49,616 nucleotides of DNA. Source: Saccoglossus kowalevskii (Eukaryota; Hemichordata; Enteropneusta; Harrimaniidae). A model generated the notes under the pieces. The model ran no database searches and had not been told where the DNA came from. It was given only the letters and a program-made list of their open reading frames with translations. Below are positions 21,654 to 33,228 of the stretch, piece by piece. The stretch is from the NCBI RefSeq assembly GCF_000003605.2, contig NW_003137327.1, positions 365,706 through 415,321 on the forward strand, read 5' to 3'. Each line of letters starts with the position of its first letter. Within the stretch, counting starts at the first letter, position 1. Both the position numbers and the translations under genes were made by a program.

Positions 21654-24600
21654 AGGCATCTTCTGTAGATTTTAAGTTGAATGAAGTGAAAAGGTCTTCT
21701 TGTTTTATAAACATACATAAATTTACATACTCTCACAACAAAAGCATCAAATTTTTATTGGCCAATTGAATAAATGTTTTCAAATGACGTTGTTGCATTC
21801 TGTGATCTTTGATTGGCTGGCTGAGTTAAACTTCCATTGAATATTTACGACGATGGAGGAACAGCCTTCGTTTTGCCAAGAGTAAAAGCCTGTAAGCCAT
21901 TAAAAAGATAATTATTTTCACACAAATTCAATTGAGGATGAATTCCATCATGTTATGAAATGCCCACAACATATTACAATTAGGAGCAAATTGTTTGACT
22001 CAATTAGAAATAAAATTGTTAATTTCCATTTGATGGATGAAGATTCAAAATTTAAATACATTATGGGCAACACTTCCACATTAATACAGCTTGGTATTTT
22101 TATAAAAGAAAGTGTGGTAAAGTGATATAGTAATTATCAATTCTCTGATTTTTCTAAGCCCATTTGTTAAACTGTTTTTGTTTATGTATTTAGGAATTGT
22201 TAACTAGTTATATATGTTTCATTCAAAATGGATAATGTCAATAATAAAGTTAATAAAGTATCACTCCATCATTGACATTTATTGTCAGAAGTGTTCCCAG
22301 TTTAGCTTGTGGGCGCTCATGTCAACTTAACATAACAAAAATTTAAAGTAAAAAATCTGGTGAATTTCACAAAATTCAAATTTTCCTTCTGACAAAAGTC
22401 TCATTTACAGTGTCTTGTATTGCCAAAATATCAAAAACACTGTATACAGTTTACAAAATACAGGAAAACAATAAAAATCCTAGTACTTGTATGTAAGAAC
22501 AGTCTAGCTACTGGACAGTCTACCCAAGATAGAATGTAATTCTCTACATTTATGCATTACTGTCAGCCTCTATTATATCTGCAATACATCACGGGGAAGA
22601 GTTATATTTCAGTATCCTTATGCATCAAAGTTGTGTTATACACAATGCTTCCCACTGATTGTAATCAGCATATAAATGATAAAATCAGTTGGCATGCCAA
22701 CAAATCCTGAAATATTGGAGTATTCCGCTAGCCTGTATTGAAGGTCATGGTGTCTAATCGCCAAATCAAACATAATTATCATTGTTATAATCACTCAAAG
22801 CCACTTTATTTTAGGAGTTCTTCTAAATTTGATTTCAGGATAATATTTTTACAAAGCCTGTATGATGCTCACAGGGGTCAGTGAGAGGTCATACAAAAAA
22901 GGAAATCAACTTTATAATAACAAATTGAATGTTATAATACTTCCTCAACATTATGATTTTGTCTATAACTTTTAATTGACATAATTTTGCATTACATATC
23001 AATGTAGATCAAAGCGTTTTAACAGATTATGAAAAAGCTACTGTGCAGGTTTCATTTGCAAAAAGTGACAAAAAAAATGTTATTCAATGATTTAAACCAC
23101 TGCAACTCTGAGCAGGTCCAAGTAATTTGACATTGACATTTATAAAATTACAGTAATAAATCTCAATTTACGAATTAAAACTAAAGAGGAAACATTTGAT
23201 GAATTCTTACGATCGTCTATAACCATGGAAACAGAAAGTGGTGAATTCTTGTCAGATAGAAGCTAAATAAACATGTAAATGACAACACAGTAAATTTACA
23301 TCATATTTCAAAGTTGAGTTCTATCATGTTAACAAAACTATCTAATACAAAAATATAAACAACAGTATAGAAAATTGTACATTCTGACCACTGAGGGCGC
23401 ACAGATAGGGTTAGGAGATTTGGGTAAAATTAAAGATTATATGTATATGCCATCTTATTAATGCTTAAATAATTTAAAAAAAAAGGGTTACCAGAAAATA
23501 TTTTGACTGGTAAGTGAAATTCGCTAAATTAAATCCATGTTAACATGCAAAATTACAATAGAACTCATTGATCTACACTGGCAAATCTATGAATATAAAA
23601 CTCAGCTAATATTTTGTGTTTCTTTGCAAAAAGTTGCGCACACAAGTGAGATGCATCATGGGATATCCAATATGCACGTAGGGTTTCATTAAAGCCAAGA
23701 GAAAAAAACAACTGAAAACTCAATTTGTTTCCCAAAATCAATGTATGTGGCCAGTTTTTTTCAATTTTATACAAAAATTGTCATCAAATTTTGGTTTTAT
23801 TATGATTTTCCTTGAAAACTTAATTTCTTTCCAGAAACCTAAAAAAAAAGCTGCAATGAGTACATTTTTACCTAGCTTGCACAATGATCAATAACAAATA
23901 TTTTTTACTGGGTCTTATAAGTAGTATTTGTTTGAAGTCTTGATGTTTTTTAAAATTCTTTTTGAAAGTCGCATACATAAATAAAATGAAACATTTGCAG
24001 CAGTGATATTCAGATAACAAAAAAATTAATCTCATGATTTTATTCTACCTACAATGAAAGGCAACATTTTAAGGTATTTTTCTATAATTTTAGATCTTTG
24101 GTATCTACTATGAATACTCCTTAAAGTGAGTAATTTTAACTAAGAATTTAAAAAAAAAATTCTACATTTCATAAAAATTATGAACTTTGATCTTGTAAAT
24201 CTGATTTTATTTTTTATTCATAGCATTGAATATACTCTCTGTAAAGTTCGATATGATTGAAAATTATAATTTCATTAAATATTGAAATTAAATTTAAAAT
24301 GTGTGCATACATAGTCAACATTGAAAAACAATAAATTAATTTCCTCATATTAGTATATCTGTTCAATGGCAGTATTTTAACTTAAATAAAATAAAAAAAA
24401 AAAAAAAAACAGAAAAAGAAATCTATGAAGGAAGCACACCTCCAATTTGTTATGTATATCTACAATTCTGAAACAAGAAACCTGGATGCACTTTTCAAAA
24501 TTCGTTGATTAAAATTAAGTTTCTTCATTTTTTCAAGGCAACACTTTATTGCATGTCCTTTTGCTAGATAAAGTGAAAATCAAATTTTTAGCATTTTCAT

Positions 24601-25905
24601 TGCATGTACTACTTATCTACCCAGGGAATACGTCCCTGTTGTCATTTATATACAAATTGACAAAACATTAATACACCATTACAGGGTTTACAGGCCATTG
24701 AAAATTGGCGAATCACAGCTCTGGCACAAAAGTGTTAAAATATGTAAATTAGCAAATATATCAGTTTATAAGATTACATCTGATTCGTTGCTGATCAGTA
24801 TGAACACTACTGTGATTGGTCAAATGTAATTAGAGGCATTGTACATTGAAGACCACATTGAAAAGTGACCAAAGCCTTTACGCCTGACTCTCAGATTGAA
24901 CAGTGTAACATGTATAATTAGACTCCATTACAGTGAGTGACAAAGCCTCACACTGTAACACTGTTGAAAATAGTTTCATGCACATTTTACTAAACATGTT
25001 AAATGAATGCATCTTATATAGAAGTGGCCTTTACAAACATTTTTGATCTATATGACTCAAGTGTACATTTTTTTAGATTCTTGGAGCGAGAATAAAAAAA
25101 ACAAAAATATCTCTGGTCAATTTATTCTTCAAAATTGATAGTTTAAAATTGTCATAAAAATTGTGCTTTTGAATTTTTTTTTTCGTTTTTAACAAAAATA
25201 AAACACATTTTTAACTGATGTTTGTGATGACAAGAAACCATATCACAATATGCAATTATAAGTTCAATGACCTGACCAAATGAGACAAGAAGTGAACATG
25301 TCATTAATAATTATAGCACTTTGAACTTTGCATTGATATATCCCACAATGCATTATTTGTGATTCAATCTACCATTTCTTTTTAAAAGCCCTCTATGTCG
25401 TAATGGGCGACACGAAAGCCACGCAAACAAAGCATCGATATTATTTTGATCCATACTTTCCCATCAATAAAAATTATGATATTTTTTAGAGATTTTACTA
25501 TATTCCCCATGACAAATGACTACACAAGCAGTTGATTTGAATGACAATGAAGTTCCCTGTTGTTAATAGAGGGTGCGACTTGTAGCGGTTAAATGTTTTT
25601 TTTTTCCATTGGCATTCCTGAAAAGCCGCAATCATAAAACCCTTAGTTGCAAGGGAGAATAGTTTCCTATAGTGACTGTGTATAAAACAATAATAACTTA
25701 CACTTCATTTCGCCAATTTGTTTCGAAAAGCACAAAATCGACAACTTGAATGTACGAAATTTCATGCAATTAAATCAACACATGAAATTGAAACTAATGG
25801 TTTTAGCGAAGTTAATGAAACATGACTCGTAAATACTGTTGTCTTGCCATTAAGAACCTCAATGTTGATGCATTTCCGAACTCTTTATGTTAAGTTGATT
25901 CTTAC
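21654..25905. other. Intergenic region, no gene seen
   Basis: This is AT-rich sequence with poly-A runs (for example 24391-24409) and stops in all frames. I found no exon, RNA gene or defined mobile element. It separates the 3' end of UNC93A-like copy 2 from the foldback element. Confidence 0.6.
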
Positions 25906-28900
25906 TTATATTTCGGCATATCTGACATCTATGTGTCTAATTTTATACTCGACAGTTCCATACATTAACATGGACGTGACCAACAGTGCTCCCGCTAAGT
26001 AGAGTTTAACATTTACGCATAGGTAATTACTGTATGCAAATGAGATGGTGAATCCAAGGGCTTGCCAGAGACGATAGTTTGAGAAAGCCGGTTCTTGGTG
26101 TTCTGGAAATAGAACTCCTACAAATGCTGAAAAAAAAACAAAACAAATGGTTATATTAAATCTGGGTTTACTAAGGAGGGAGGGACAGCACAATAGCACT
26201 CACACAGAGATGGTGTTCGCGTACAGTAGGGGGTATTTATTACTAATCTAAAACTTACAATCAACTACTACTGATGAGATTAGTGTTCTGCACCTTTGAC
26301 AACAGGCGATGGAAATGTCAAAGGTGACAGTTCAAAGGAGATATTCAAATCACTTGCAAGGCTGACCCAGAGGATACCACTTGTAACTGTTGTATGTACT
26401 ACCGTAAAATTCCTAATTGAGGCTGCGGCTTTAATTAAAATTCATTTTTTCAATGGACGAATTCAGATGCGTGAAGTCTTGGTGCGGCTTTAATTAGAGC
26501 ATTCACTTGGTAACAGTGGGAAATTTTTTCAAAAAACAAAGGCCAGAAGGGATAATGATATGCTAATGAGATGCACAACACTCGATTGCAACTTTGTTGC
26601 GATTCTAAGCGCACTTTCGGATTTTTACTAACAGACAAACTTGTACACAAACGAAATTTCACACTGTATAACATACTGCACAATAAATAATATCTACAAA
26701 TAGATTTGTATGCATTTGCAGATTACGGTACTGTATACTACAATCTCTTGAATAGACTAATTCGTTAGCACCGGTATAGGTCACAAGTGAGAGACAGCCG
26801 TCTGACACAGTCGATTGCGTTCGACTACTGGCATGTTCGACTTCCGCCAGAGTGACTGTACATTCCATGTTTAATTTAGACATCGGGGAAATTAAAATAA
26901 AAAAATAAAAAAAGTCAATCAAAAAAAAAATGTTCGCATGATAACAAAAAAAATACTCAGTATATTATTTAATGTAATATATATTTATTTTCTTATTTTT
27001 TTTTTGATAACGAAAAGTATATTCTAAAAGAAGTAAAAACAAAAACGAATGCATTCTTAGTAGCAAATGATCACGGTAACGGTCATGCTGCATTTCACAC
27101 AAGTGAATAACTTACTTGTTTTCGAAGTGTTACAATTGCTGATTATTACAGAGCATAATTTTGACAACAAAATGAACAAATTTGAATGAAACTTACATGC
27201 TATCTGTGTCTGCCATACTGCATCACCAAGCCCCCAGAGTGCAGCTATGAGAAAAAACAACCACTCATAATCGGGAGACGGTACCCATAGCAACATCACA
27301 ACAATCAATCCTAGTTGCGTGAAGGCTCCTAGAATGAATAATGAGATTCGTCCGACGTATTCTTCAATTCGTCCCAGTATTAACGAAGACACAGCGTCTG
27401 TTAAACCATATGCAATCATCACGTACCCGACCATTTGGACTCCAAAAGTACAGCTGATAAAAGACTGCAAACAAATATACAGAAATGTTTTAAACTCATA
27501 GTTGCTGTCGACATAGGAAGTAAAGTAAGCAAANNNNNNNNNNNNNNNNNNNNNNNNNNNNNNNNNNNNNNNNNNNNNNNNNNNNNNNNNNNNNNNNNNN
27601 NNNNNNNNNNNNNNNNNNNNNNNNNNNNNNNNNNNNNNNNNNNNNNNNNNNNNNNNNNNNNNNNNNNNNNNNNNNNNNNNNNNNNNNNNNNNNNNNNNNN
27701 NNNNNNNNNNNNNNNNNNNNNNNNNNNNNNNNNNNNNNNNNNNNNNNNNNNNNNNNNNNNNNNNNNNNNNNNNNNNNNNNNNNNNNNNNNNNNNNNNNNN
27801 NNNNNNNNNNNNNNNNNNNNNNNNNNNNNNNNNNNNNNNNNNNNNNNNNNNNNNNNNNNNNNNNNNNNNNNGTTTATTCGGTGTTATTTGCATACAGAAA
27901 TGTTGATCATTTCACTCAAATTAAACACAACCAACAATGATTTATAACAGTAAGGTACATTGATGTTCGGGAATCAGCAAAAATGGACTTGAAAGAAAAA
28001 ACAAGAATTTTTGCGTTTCAGTGGGAGACAACATAGGGTGCATATAGAGCAAATTGTTGCAATTGTTTTAGTAACATTTGGTGGTTCTATAGCACAGGCT
28101 TTAACAACAAGTGCAATGAAGATCCCATCCCATGTACATGTCTATGAATCTGATCGAATCATCAAACTGACAATAGAATCACAAACAGGATATGTATATG
28201 TTGTGCTCTTTACAGGCAATACAATCCAATGAAGTTCAACTTATAAGAACATTAGTTAATTAATAAATTAGTCAATAAAGTTATCGTATTTGTGCAAGTA
28301 CATATGTGTGCTAGGTCTCGTCGATTTCTATGTGTTTTTTAGCTACTCACATGGCTGCTATATACCGGATTCTGCCGTAAATTTCCATGGACATTTAAAC
28401 AGCAGTTTGGATTTAAAAATAAATAAAATGGAACCAAGAAATCACCCAGTGCAATTTTTCTGCAGTTGTTTTTAAATATTTTGGCGTTGTTTTCCGACAT
28501 TTCAATCTTTTGAACATTTTAATTTCAATTTTTTATTTCAAGAGTATGATTATTGTGACTAGCCTGAATGGTGATTTTTCGGATGGGCGAATTTACGGTA
28601 GAATCGGGTACCCGTAATTACACTATAATCTTGAAATATGAATAACTTTATTTGTGGAATCAACCTGTGAGATGCATTGACTTGAGACAAATATGATTTA
28701 GGACGAATTAACCATCCACCAATTAACAATGGGAATGTCACAAGCAGGAAGCCAGGGGTCAATCGAATTGTCATGCAGCACTGCGAATTCACTTTATCAT
28801 GGTTTCCAAGCAGAATACTGGTCTGCGTTCTTCCATCAAACATGATAGCTGTGCTTACCTTTGTGAAATCTCCAGCAATATAAGCTTGCTCTACGCCACT

Positions 28901-29758
28901 GTATATCATTAATGGCACCATTAAGAACATGCGATACTCTTTAAGTAAATGTACTGTTGACAACAATCTCTTGGATAGACCATCAGATTCTATACTCTCT
29001 CTGGCACGTGGTAGCAAGTTATCCAAAAGAAGAAGTATTATAAGAGCACTGACGACACCAGATGCAAGGTACACACTTAACAAAAGATCCTTAACATTTT
29101 TTTCTGTTGGTGCGAATGAATTACCGGTGTTATTTTGCGACGGGCAATCGTGAGCCCCGCACGTGTTTCCTATCGGGTGCACATGATTTGCAGCATCTTT
29201 GTGGAAAATAAGCGAAGACATTAAATTTCCCCAAACTTGGCTAGACTGAAAGAACATGAGAAAAACACCATTGAAGCGGTTTATGATGGTTTCTTGCAGT
29301 TCTATTGTAATCTCGGCATAATTAATGGCCGCTGTTGTTAAATACGCACCCTGTGACGCCCACAGTGGACCGGCGCCGAATCCTAGCAGTACAGAGGCTG
29401 GGATGAGAGTGTAAAATGTGGCGTGGTAGTTGGCAGCAGTGAAAATTACGTAGCTTAATATGGCAATAAACATGGTCCATTTTAAACCCAGAGTACGTAT
29501 AATAGCGGGTGCTATAAGGCATGATACGATGAGTGAGCCGTAGATAACGCTCAGCGATGCGAGTCCAAGACCTTCATCTCGATTTAGACTACTTTCTAAA
29601 TTCTGAAGTGACGAGAATGCAGTGAAATTGAACGTGAACGCCACGCTCAGGGCTAAGAGGTTTTTCCAATACTTGCCTTTATGAGGCCATATGTCTGATG
29701 TCGATATAACGTTGATCGAAGGGCTCCCCAACAATGCGTCGGTTTCAGAATCTTCCAT
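25906..29758 (-). CDS. UNC93A: UNC93A-like 12-TM protein, copy 2
   Basis: Exons are 28859-29758 (900 nt), 27197-27464 (268 nt) and 25906-26126 (221 nt, TAA stop), giving 462 aa. The architecture matches copy 1: intron 1 falls in phase 0 right after the GDFT(K/Q) motif, and intron 2 in phase 1 after WQTQ. Family motifs include LGLASLSVIYG, GPLWASQGAYLT, SQVWGNLMSS, GLGDAVWQTQ and FSNYRLWQALGF. The TM5-TM6 loop has paired cysteines (CGAHDC) and a glycosylation site (NNT). I chose ATG 29758 (context aaaATGG, protein starting MEDSETDALLG) over an in-frame ATG at 29818, because the protein then has the length of its sister and of the family. Its N-terminus carries ETDALL, which fits the acidic dileucine sorting motif [DE]xxxL[LI] and is absent from copy 1. 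That hints at endolysosomal targeting. The assembly gap lies in intron 1 and does not interrupt coding sequence. Confidence 0.93.
26400..26510 (+). repeat. Interspersed repeat, relative at 35890-36060
   Basis: The segment starting 'taccgtaaaattcc' carries two 'tgcggctttaatta' motifs. A related sequence lies in reverse complement around 35890-36060 in the dehydratase gene ('aatgcggcttctaa', 'tttacggta'). It lies just upstream, in minus orientation, of the last exon of UNC93A-like copy 2. Ends are unclear. Confidence 0.4.
27534..27871. other. Assembly gap (338 N)
   Basis: A run of 338 unknown bases sits in intron 1 of UNC93A-like copy 2. Any reading frame across it is meaningless. Confidence 1.
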
Positions 29759-29960
29759 TTTCACAGTTTGTGTTTGATAAAGTCGGGAAAAGATTTTTTC
29801 CTTTGCATCGATATGCAAGCTTTCTTCGATGAGAAATCACGCGAATGGGAAAGCCCTATCATTGTCATGTGATGAGGTAGTCAGCTGAACACGTGATCAA
29901 CAACTGCGCATGACTTTTGCGCAGGGGAATCCCTTTCTCAATCAGCTGAGCAGCGGAACA
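29759..29960 (-). promoter_or_regulatory. Upstream region of UNC93A-like copy 2 with M-box/E-box motifs
   Basis: About 110-140 bp before the start codon are GTCATGTGAT (core 29866-29871) and CACGTGATC (core 29890-29895). Both are bindable by MITF/TFE-type bHLH-zip factors, and the second shares its core with the CLEAR element. TGCGCATG (29905-29912) and a mirrored TTGCGCAG follow. No TATA box is seen. Confidence 0.4.
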
Positions 29961-30397
29961 GGTTTGTTGCTGTATATGGTCAGTTTACACGGAGAAGTTT
30001 TGTATTTTTACGCATAGATCGGGTAAAGATAGAAGCTGCTGCAACATGTCAAGGGGTCACACAAGTTTGGGTCGGCCCTGGGGTGCTCGACGATGTAAGC
30101 ATGCGGTTGGTTGCCGAAGTCGAGCAGGAAATATTGCTTGCAAGTTACAAAAAAAACTGCCGCTACGATTGTATGGTTCGTGTCTCGCTCCGTGTACAGT
30201 ATACCGGTAAATAGTCATATGTATACTGTACAAAATCCTTGCTTAAATCCTAGCGACAATTTTGCCCTTTTTTTGTCGTTTTTTGTTTTTCCTCTCGCTG
30301 TACTTCGACCAACCACATGCTCGTCTAGCACTGCGTACAGTGCCGTGTACGCGTTCGGTTGATAGATGTCCCCCATCACAGCCCTGCGTGGGGGACG

Positions 30398-30544
30398 GTC
30401 GATTCGTCCCAAGTCGATTCGTCCCACAAGTTGATTCGTCCCAAGTCGGTTCATCCCACAAGTTAATTCGTCCCAAAGTCGATTCGTCCCACAAGTTGAT
30501 TCGTCCCAAAGTCCATTCGTTCCACAAGTCGATCGATTCGTCAG
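30398..30544 (+). repeat. Minisatellite 'cgattcgtccca', left arm
   Basis: About eight units of 14-18 bp carry 'attcgtccca' with alternating spacers 'aagt' and 'caagtt'. The same repeat appears in inverse orientation at 31252-31398, so the two form loose inverted arms around the array at 30669-31180. Confidence 0.9.
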
Positions 30545-30668
30545 ATTTAAGGTTAGCTCACTACTAACTCGCCAAATAAACACAAAAAATCCAAACAACA
30601 AACTGTTCACATACACGTCATGCATTGGCATGCGTAATTGTTCGTTACGCCATTTTGTTTTTGACAAC

Positions 30669-31180
30669 GTTATATACAAATACACCTTATGTACAACGCT
30701 GAGTTATTAGTTAATAAATACAAATACACCGTACGTGCAACGTAGAGTTATTAGTTAATAAATACAAATACACCGTACAAGTTATTAGTTAATAAATACA
30801 AATACACCGTACAAGTTATTAGTTAATAAATACAAATACACCGTACGTGCAACGTAGAGTTATTAGTTAATAAATACAAATACACCGTACAAGTTATTAG
30901 TTAATAAATACAAATACACCGTACAAGTTATTAGTTAATAAATACAAATACACCGTACAAGTTATTAGTTAATAAATACAAATACACCGTACAAGTTATT
31001 AGTTAATAAATACAAATACACCTTATGTGCAACATAGAGTTATTAGTTAATAAATACAAATACACCGGACATTCAACGTACAAGTTATTAGTTAATAAAT
31101 ACAAATACACCGTACATGCAACGTAGAGTTTTAGTTAATAAATACAAATACACCGTTCACGCAACGTGGAGTTATTAGTT
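30669..31180 (+). repeat. Minisatellite with 34 and 44 bp units
   Basis: About a dozen units contain 'gttattagttaataaatac' followed by 'aaatacaccg'. Most are 34 bp. Some carry an extra 'gtgcaacgta' segment and reach 44 bp. Single-base variants are scattered through the array. It is an obvious site for copy-number error in assembly. Confidence 0.95.
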
Positions 31181-31251
31181 AGCGTGTCAGTAACAGTTGG
31201 CATAGAAATTGACCCTGTTCAAGATCGTAATGCTGACCAAAAATTTAAAAA

Positions 31252-31398
31252 ACGGACGAATGTGAATTGGGACGAATGTGAAATGGGACGAATTTGAATT
31301 GGGACGAATCGACTCGTGGGACGAATGTGAATTGTGACAAATCGACTTGTGGGACGAATGTGTTGGGACGAAAGTGAATTGGGACGAATTGACTGTGA
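31252..31398 (-). repeat. Minisatellite 'gggacgaatgtg', right arm
   Basis: About nine units of 'gggacgaat' with spacers 'gtgaatt', 'cgactcgt' or 'cgacttgt' form the reverse complement of the left-arm motif. Sequence between corresponding units is less conserved than the core. Confidence 0.9.
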
Positions 31399-31667
31399 AT
31401 CCCCTGCGTACCTCCATAGAATGGACAAAGTCCGGTCGCGCACCGTAGTTCGTGCGCAAGTTAAAAATAAGTAGTTTCCCAGCCGAAATCGGTTGAAATG
31501 ACGATATAGTTATCCGCAACAACCATTACAAAATTATCTGCAACTGAATTGTCTTAAAAAAAAAACGACTGAATGCGTCCCCTTACACACAGAACTGCAC
31601 GCAGGGTTAATGCTCGTCAAGCACATATTCCATATTATTACAACGGACACCTCAAAACCGCAGTTTT

Positions 31668-31893
31668 GCGGTTAATTTTAAATTAAATAGGATTGCAATT
31701 AAATTAATTAAATTAAATTGAAATTATATAGAAATGCAATTTCATTACCATTTAATTAAACTCCTATACAGGAATGCAATTTAATTGAATTTGATATAAT
31801 TGCAGTCTTATGTAGAAATGCAATTTATTTTGACTCAATTAAATTGCAATCCTATGTAGAAATGCAATTTTATTAAAATTTAATTAAACTCAG
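31668..31893. repeat. AT-rich low-order repeat, left part
   Basis: Degenerate units contain 'tagaaatgcaattt' and 'aatttaatt'. The same repeat resumes at 32503-32640 after an inserted element, showing that the array existed before the insertion. Confidence 0.8.
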
Positions 31894-32502
31894 TTAAGGC
31901 CACACCGACTAATTTTATGGATGACATCCGACGCGCATTAGTTTTCGCCTGATGATGATGAGTCTCCACAGATCGGTTTTCTGTCCGGAACTTGCCGACT
32001 CATATTGTCGCAAAGCGCCGGCTTATCATGAAACTTGTTTTGTACCTCAAAACGTGCCAATTTTTTCATAAATGATGTTCTGCACATGCGTATTGCGTTG
32101 CCGGGAATTTCATAATGGCGACCACACCACCAAAATACATTAGCATAAAAGTTCAGAGGAAAAAAGGAGAAATTGTTGTAGACTGGTACGCAATTGACAC
32201 AATTAAAAGTAGTGATATGTACATTCCATGACTACATGTACTAGAGCTTGTCTGAAATGGTTATACCTGTGACAGTAATACAGTACGAGATGTGTACATC
32301 AATATTTGCCTCCTACAAATAAAGACTTCTTGTTGTTTTTTTGATACACTCTGTTCTGTGTTTCAATTTGTAATACCAGCTATGTAGTCCTGTGGTTTTA
32401 GCTGCATTTTTTTTTTTTGGCAGGATTTTTTTTTTGCCCTCTCGCATTAGTTTTGGGGTCTCCAGAGGATGTCATCCATAAAATTAAATCAGTGTGGCTT
32501 AA
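31894..32502. mobile_element. TTAA-flanked MITE nested in an AT-rich repeat
   Basis: TTAA at 31894-31897 and 32499-32502 flank a 601 bp body with imperfect inverted ends of about 32 bp (left start GGCCACACCGAC, right end CAGTGTGGC, with 'ttttatggatgacatcc' shared inside). This fits a piggyBac-like non-autonomous element. It splits the surrounding AT-rich repeat cleanly. It carries a 38-codon frame at 32115-32231 (ATG GCG ACC start) with no recognised domain. Its GGCCACAC terminus differs from that of the GGTAGA family. Confidence 0.85.
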
Positions 32503-32934
32503 ATTGCAATTCTATATAGAAATGCAATTTCATTACAATTTAATTAAACTCCTATATAGAAGTGCAATTTATTTTGACTCAATTTAATTGAATAAAATCC
32601 AACATTTACTTAAATTTACTTAGGTTAAATTTAATTTAACAGGTTGTGGCATTAGCATTAGGGTAAAAGGGTAGGTATACAGTGCACATCAATCTAAACC
32701 TTAAACATTGTGCTAAGACATGTAACATACCAGATGTAATAGAAAAGTTTAGTTCCATGTCCAGCAATATTTTATGTATGTTCACAAGTAATTTCTGTAA
32801 ATATGGTCATTTTTATTTATTTATTCAGTCAGTTCATAACAAATCAATAATCTACTTATTAAATATCCGTTCATCTATTGATAAAAAACAAAAAATGCCA
32901 TGAATAAATTATAGTTGTTCCAGCACTGCACGTG

Positions 32935-33228
32935 ATCATTATCTACTATTTAGCAACAGTTTAAAGCGGGGGAGTCGTCACCTGCGCATGCGTCTGATGG
33001 TCATAGTGTGTCATTGTTTACAGACAAGCGTCTACCCATGAGCCTTTGCATTTTTAGTGTGTGTTGTTATCGTCGCTTGGGACTCAATTTCCGCGCGTAC
33101 GCGGATGACGACCGCTTTAATTGTTGTTAGCTTTACTTCCATTTGTTGTCATCATTAAAATGGCCGTCATCGGGGTGACTGACAGTCTGTCGGGTGCCAA
33201 CAAGTGCACCTTATGTTTCAGATATAAA
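32935..33228 (+). promoter_or_regulatory. Promoter and 5' UTR region of the dehydratase gene
   Basis: An NRF1 consensus-like site (TGCGCATGCG) lies at 32983-32992, about 240 bp before the chosen ATG. A CpG-dense palindrome (CGCGTACGCG) follows at 33094-33103. A pyrimidine-rich acceptor-like 'tgtttcag' ends at 33220, just before the start codon, so an upstream non-coding first exon is possible. Confidence 0.45.

Noticed and set aside
27435-27947. Long plus and minus frames spanning the run of N.
   Set aside because: They are open only because unknown bases are read as non-stop codons.
28559-28858. Open frame continuing about 100 codons past the donor of exon 1 of UNC93A-like copy 2.
   Set aside because: The donor (gtaagc) and the matching intron position in the sister gene show this is intron; the extra residues resemble nothing in the family.
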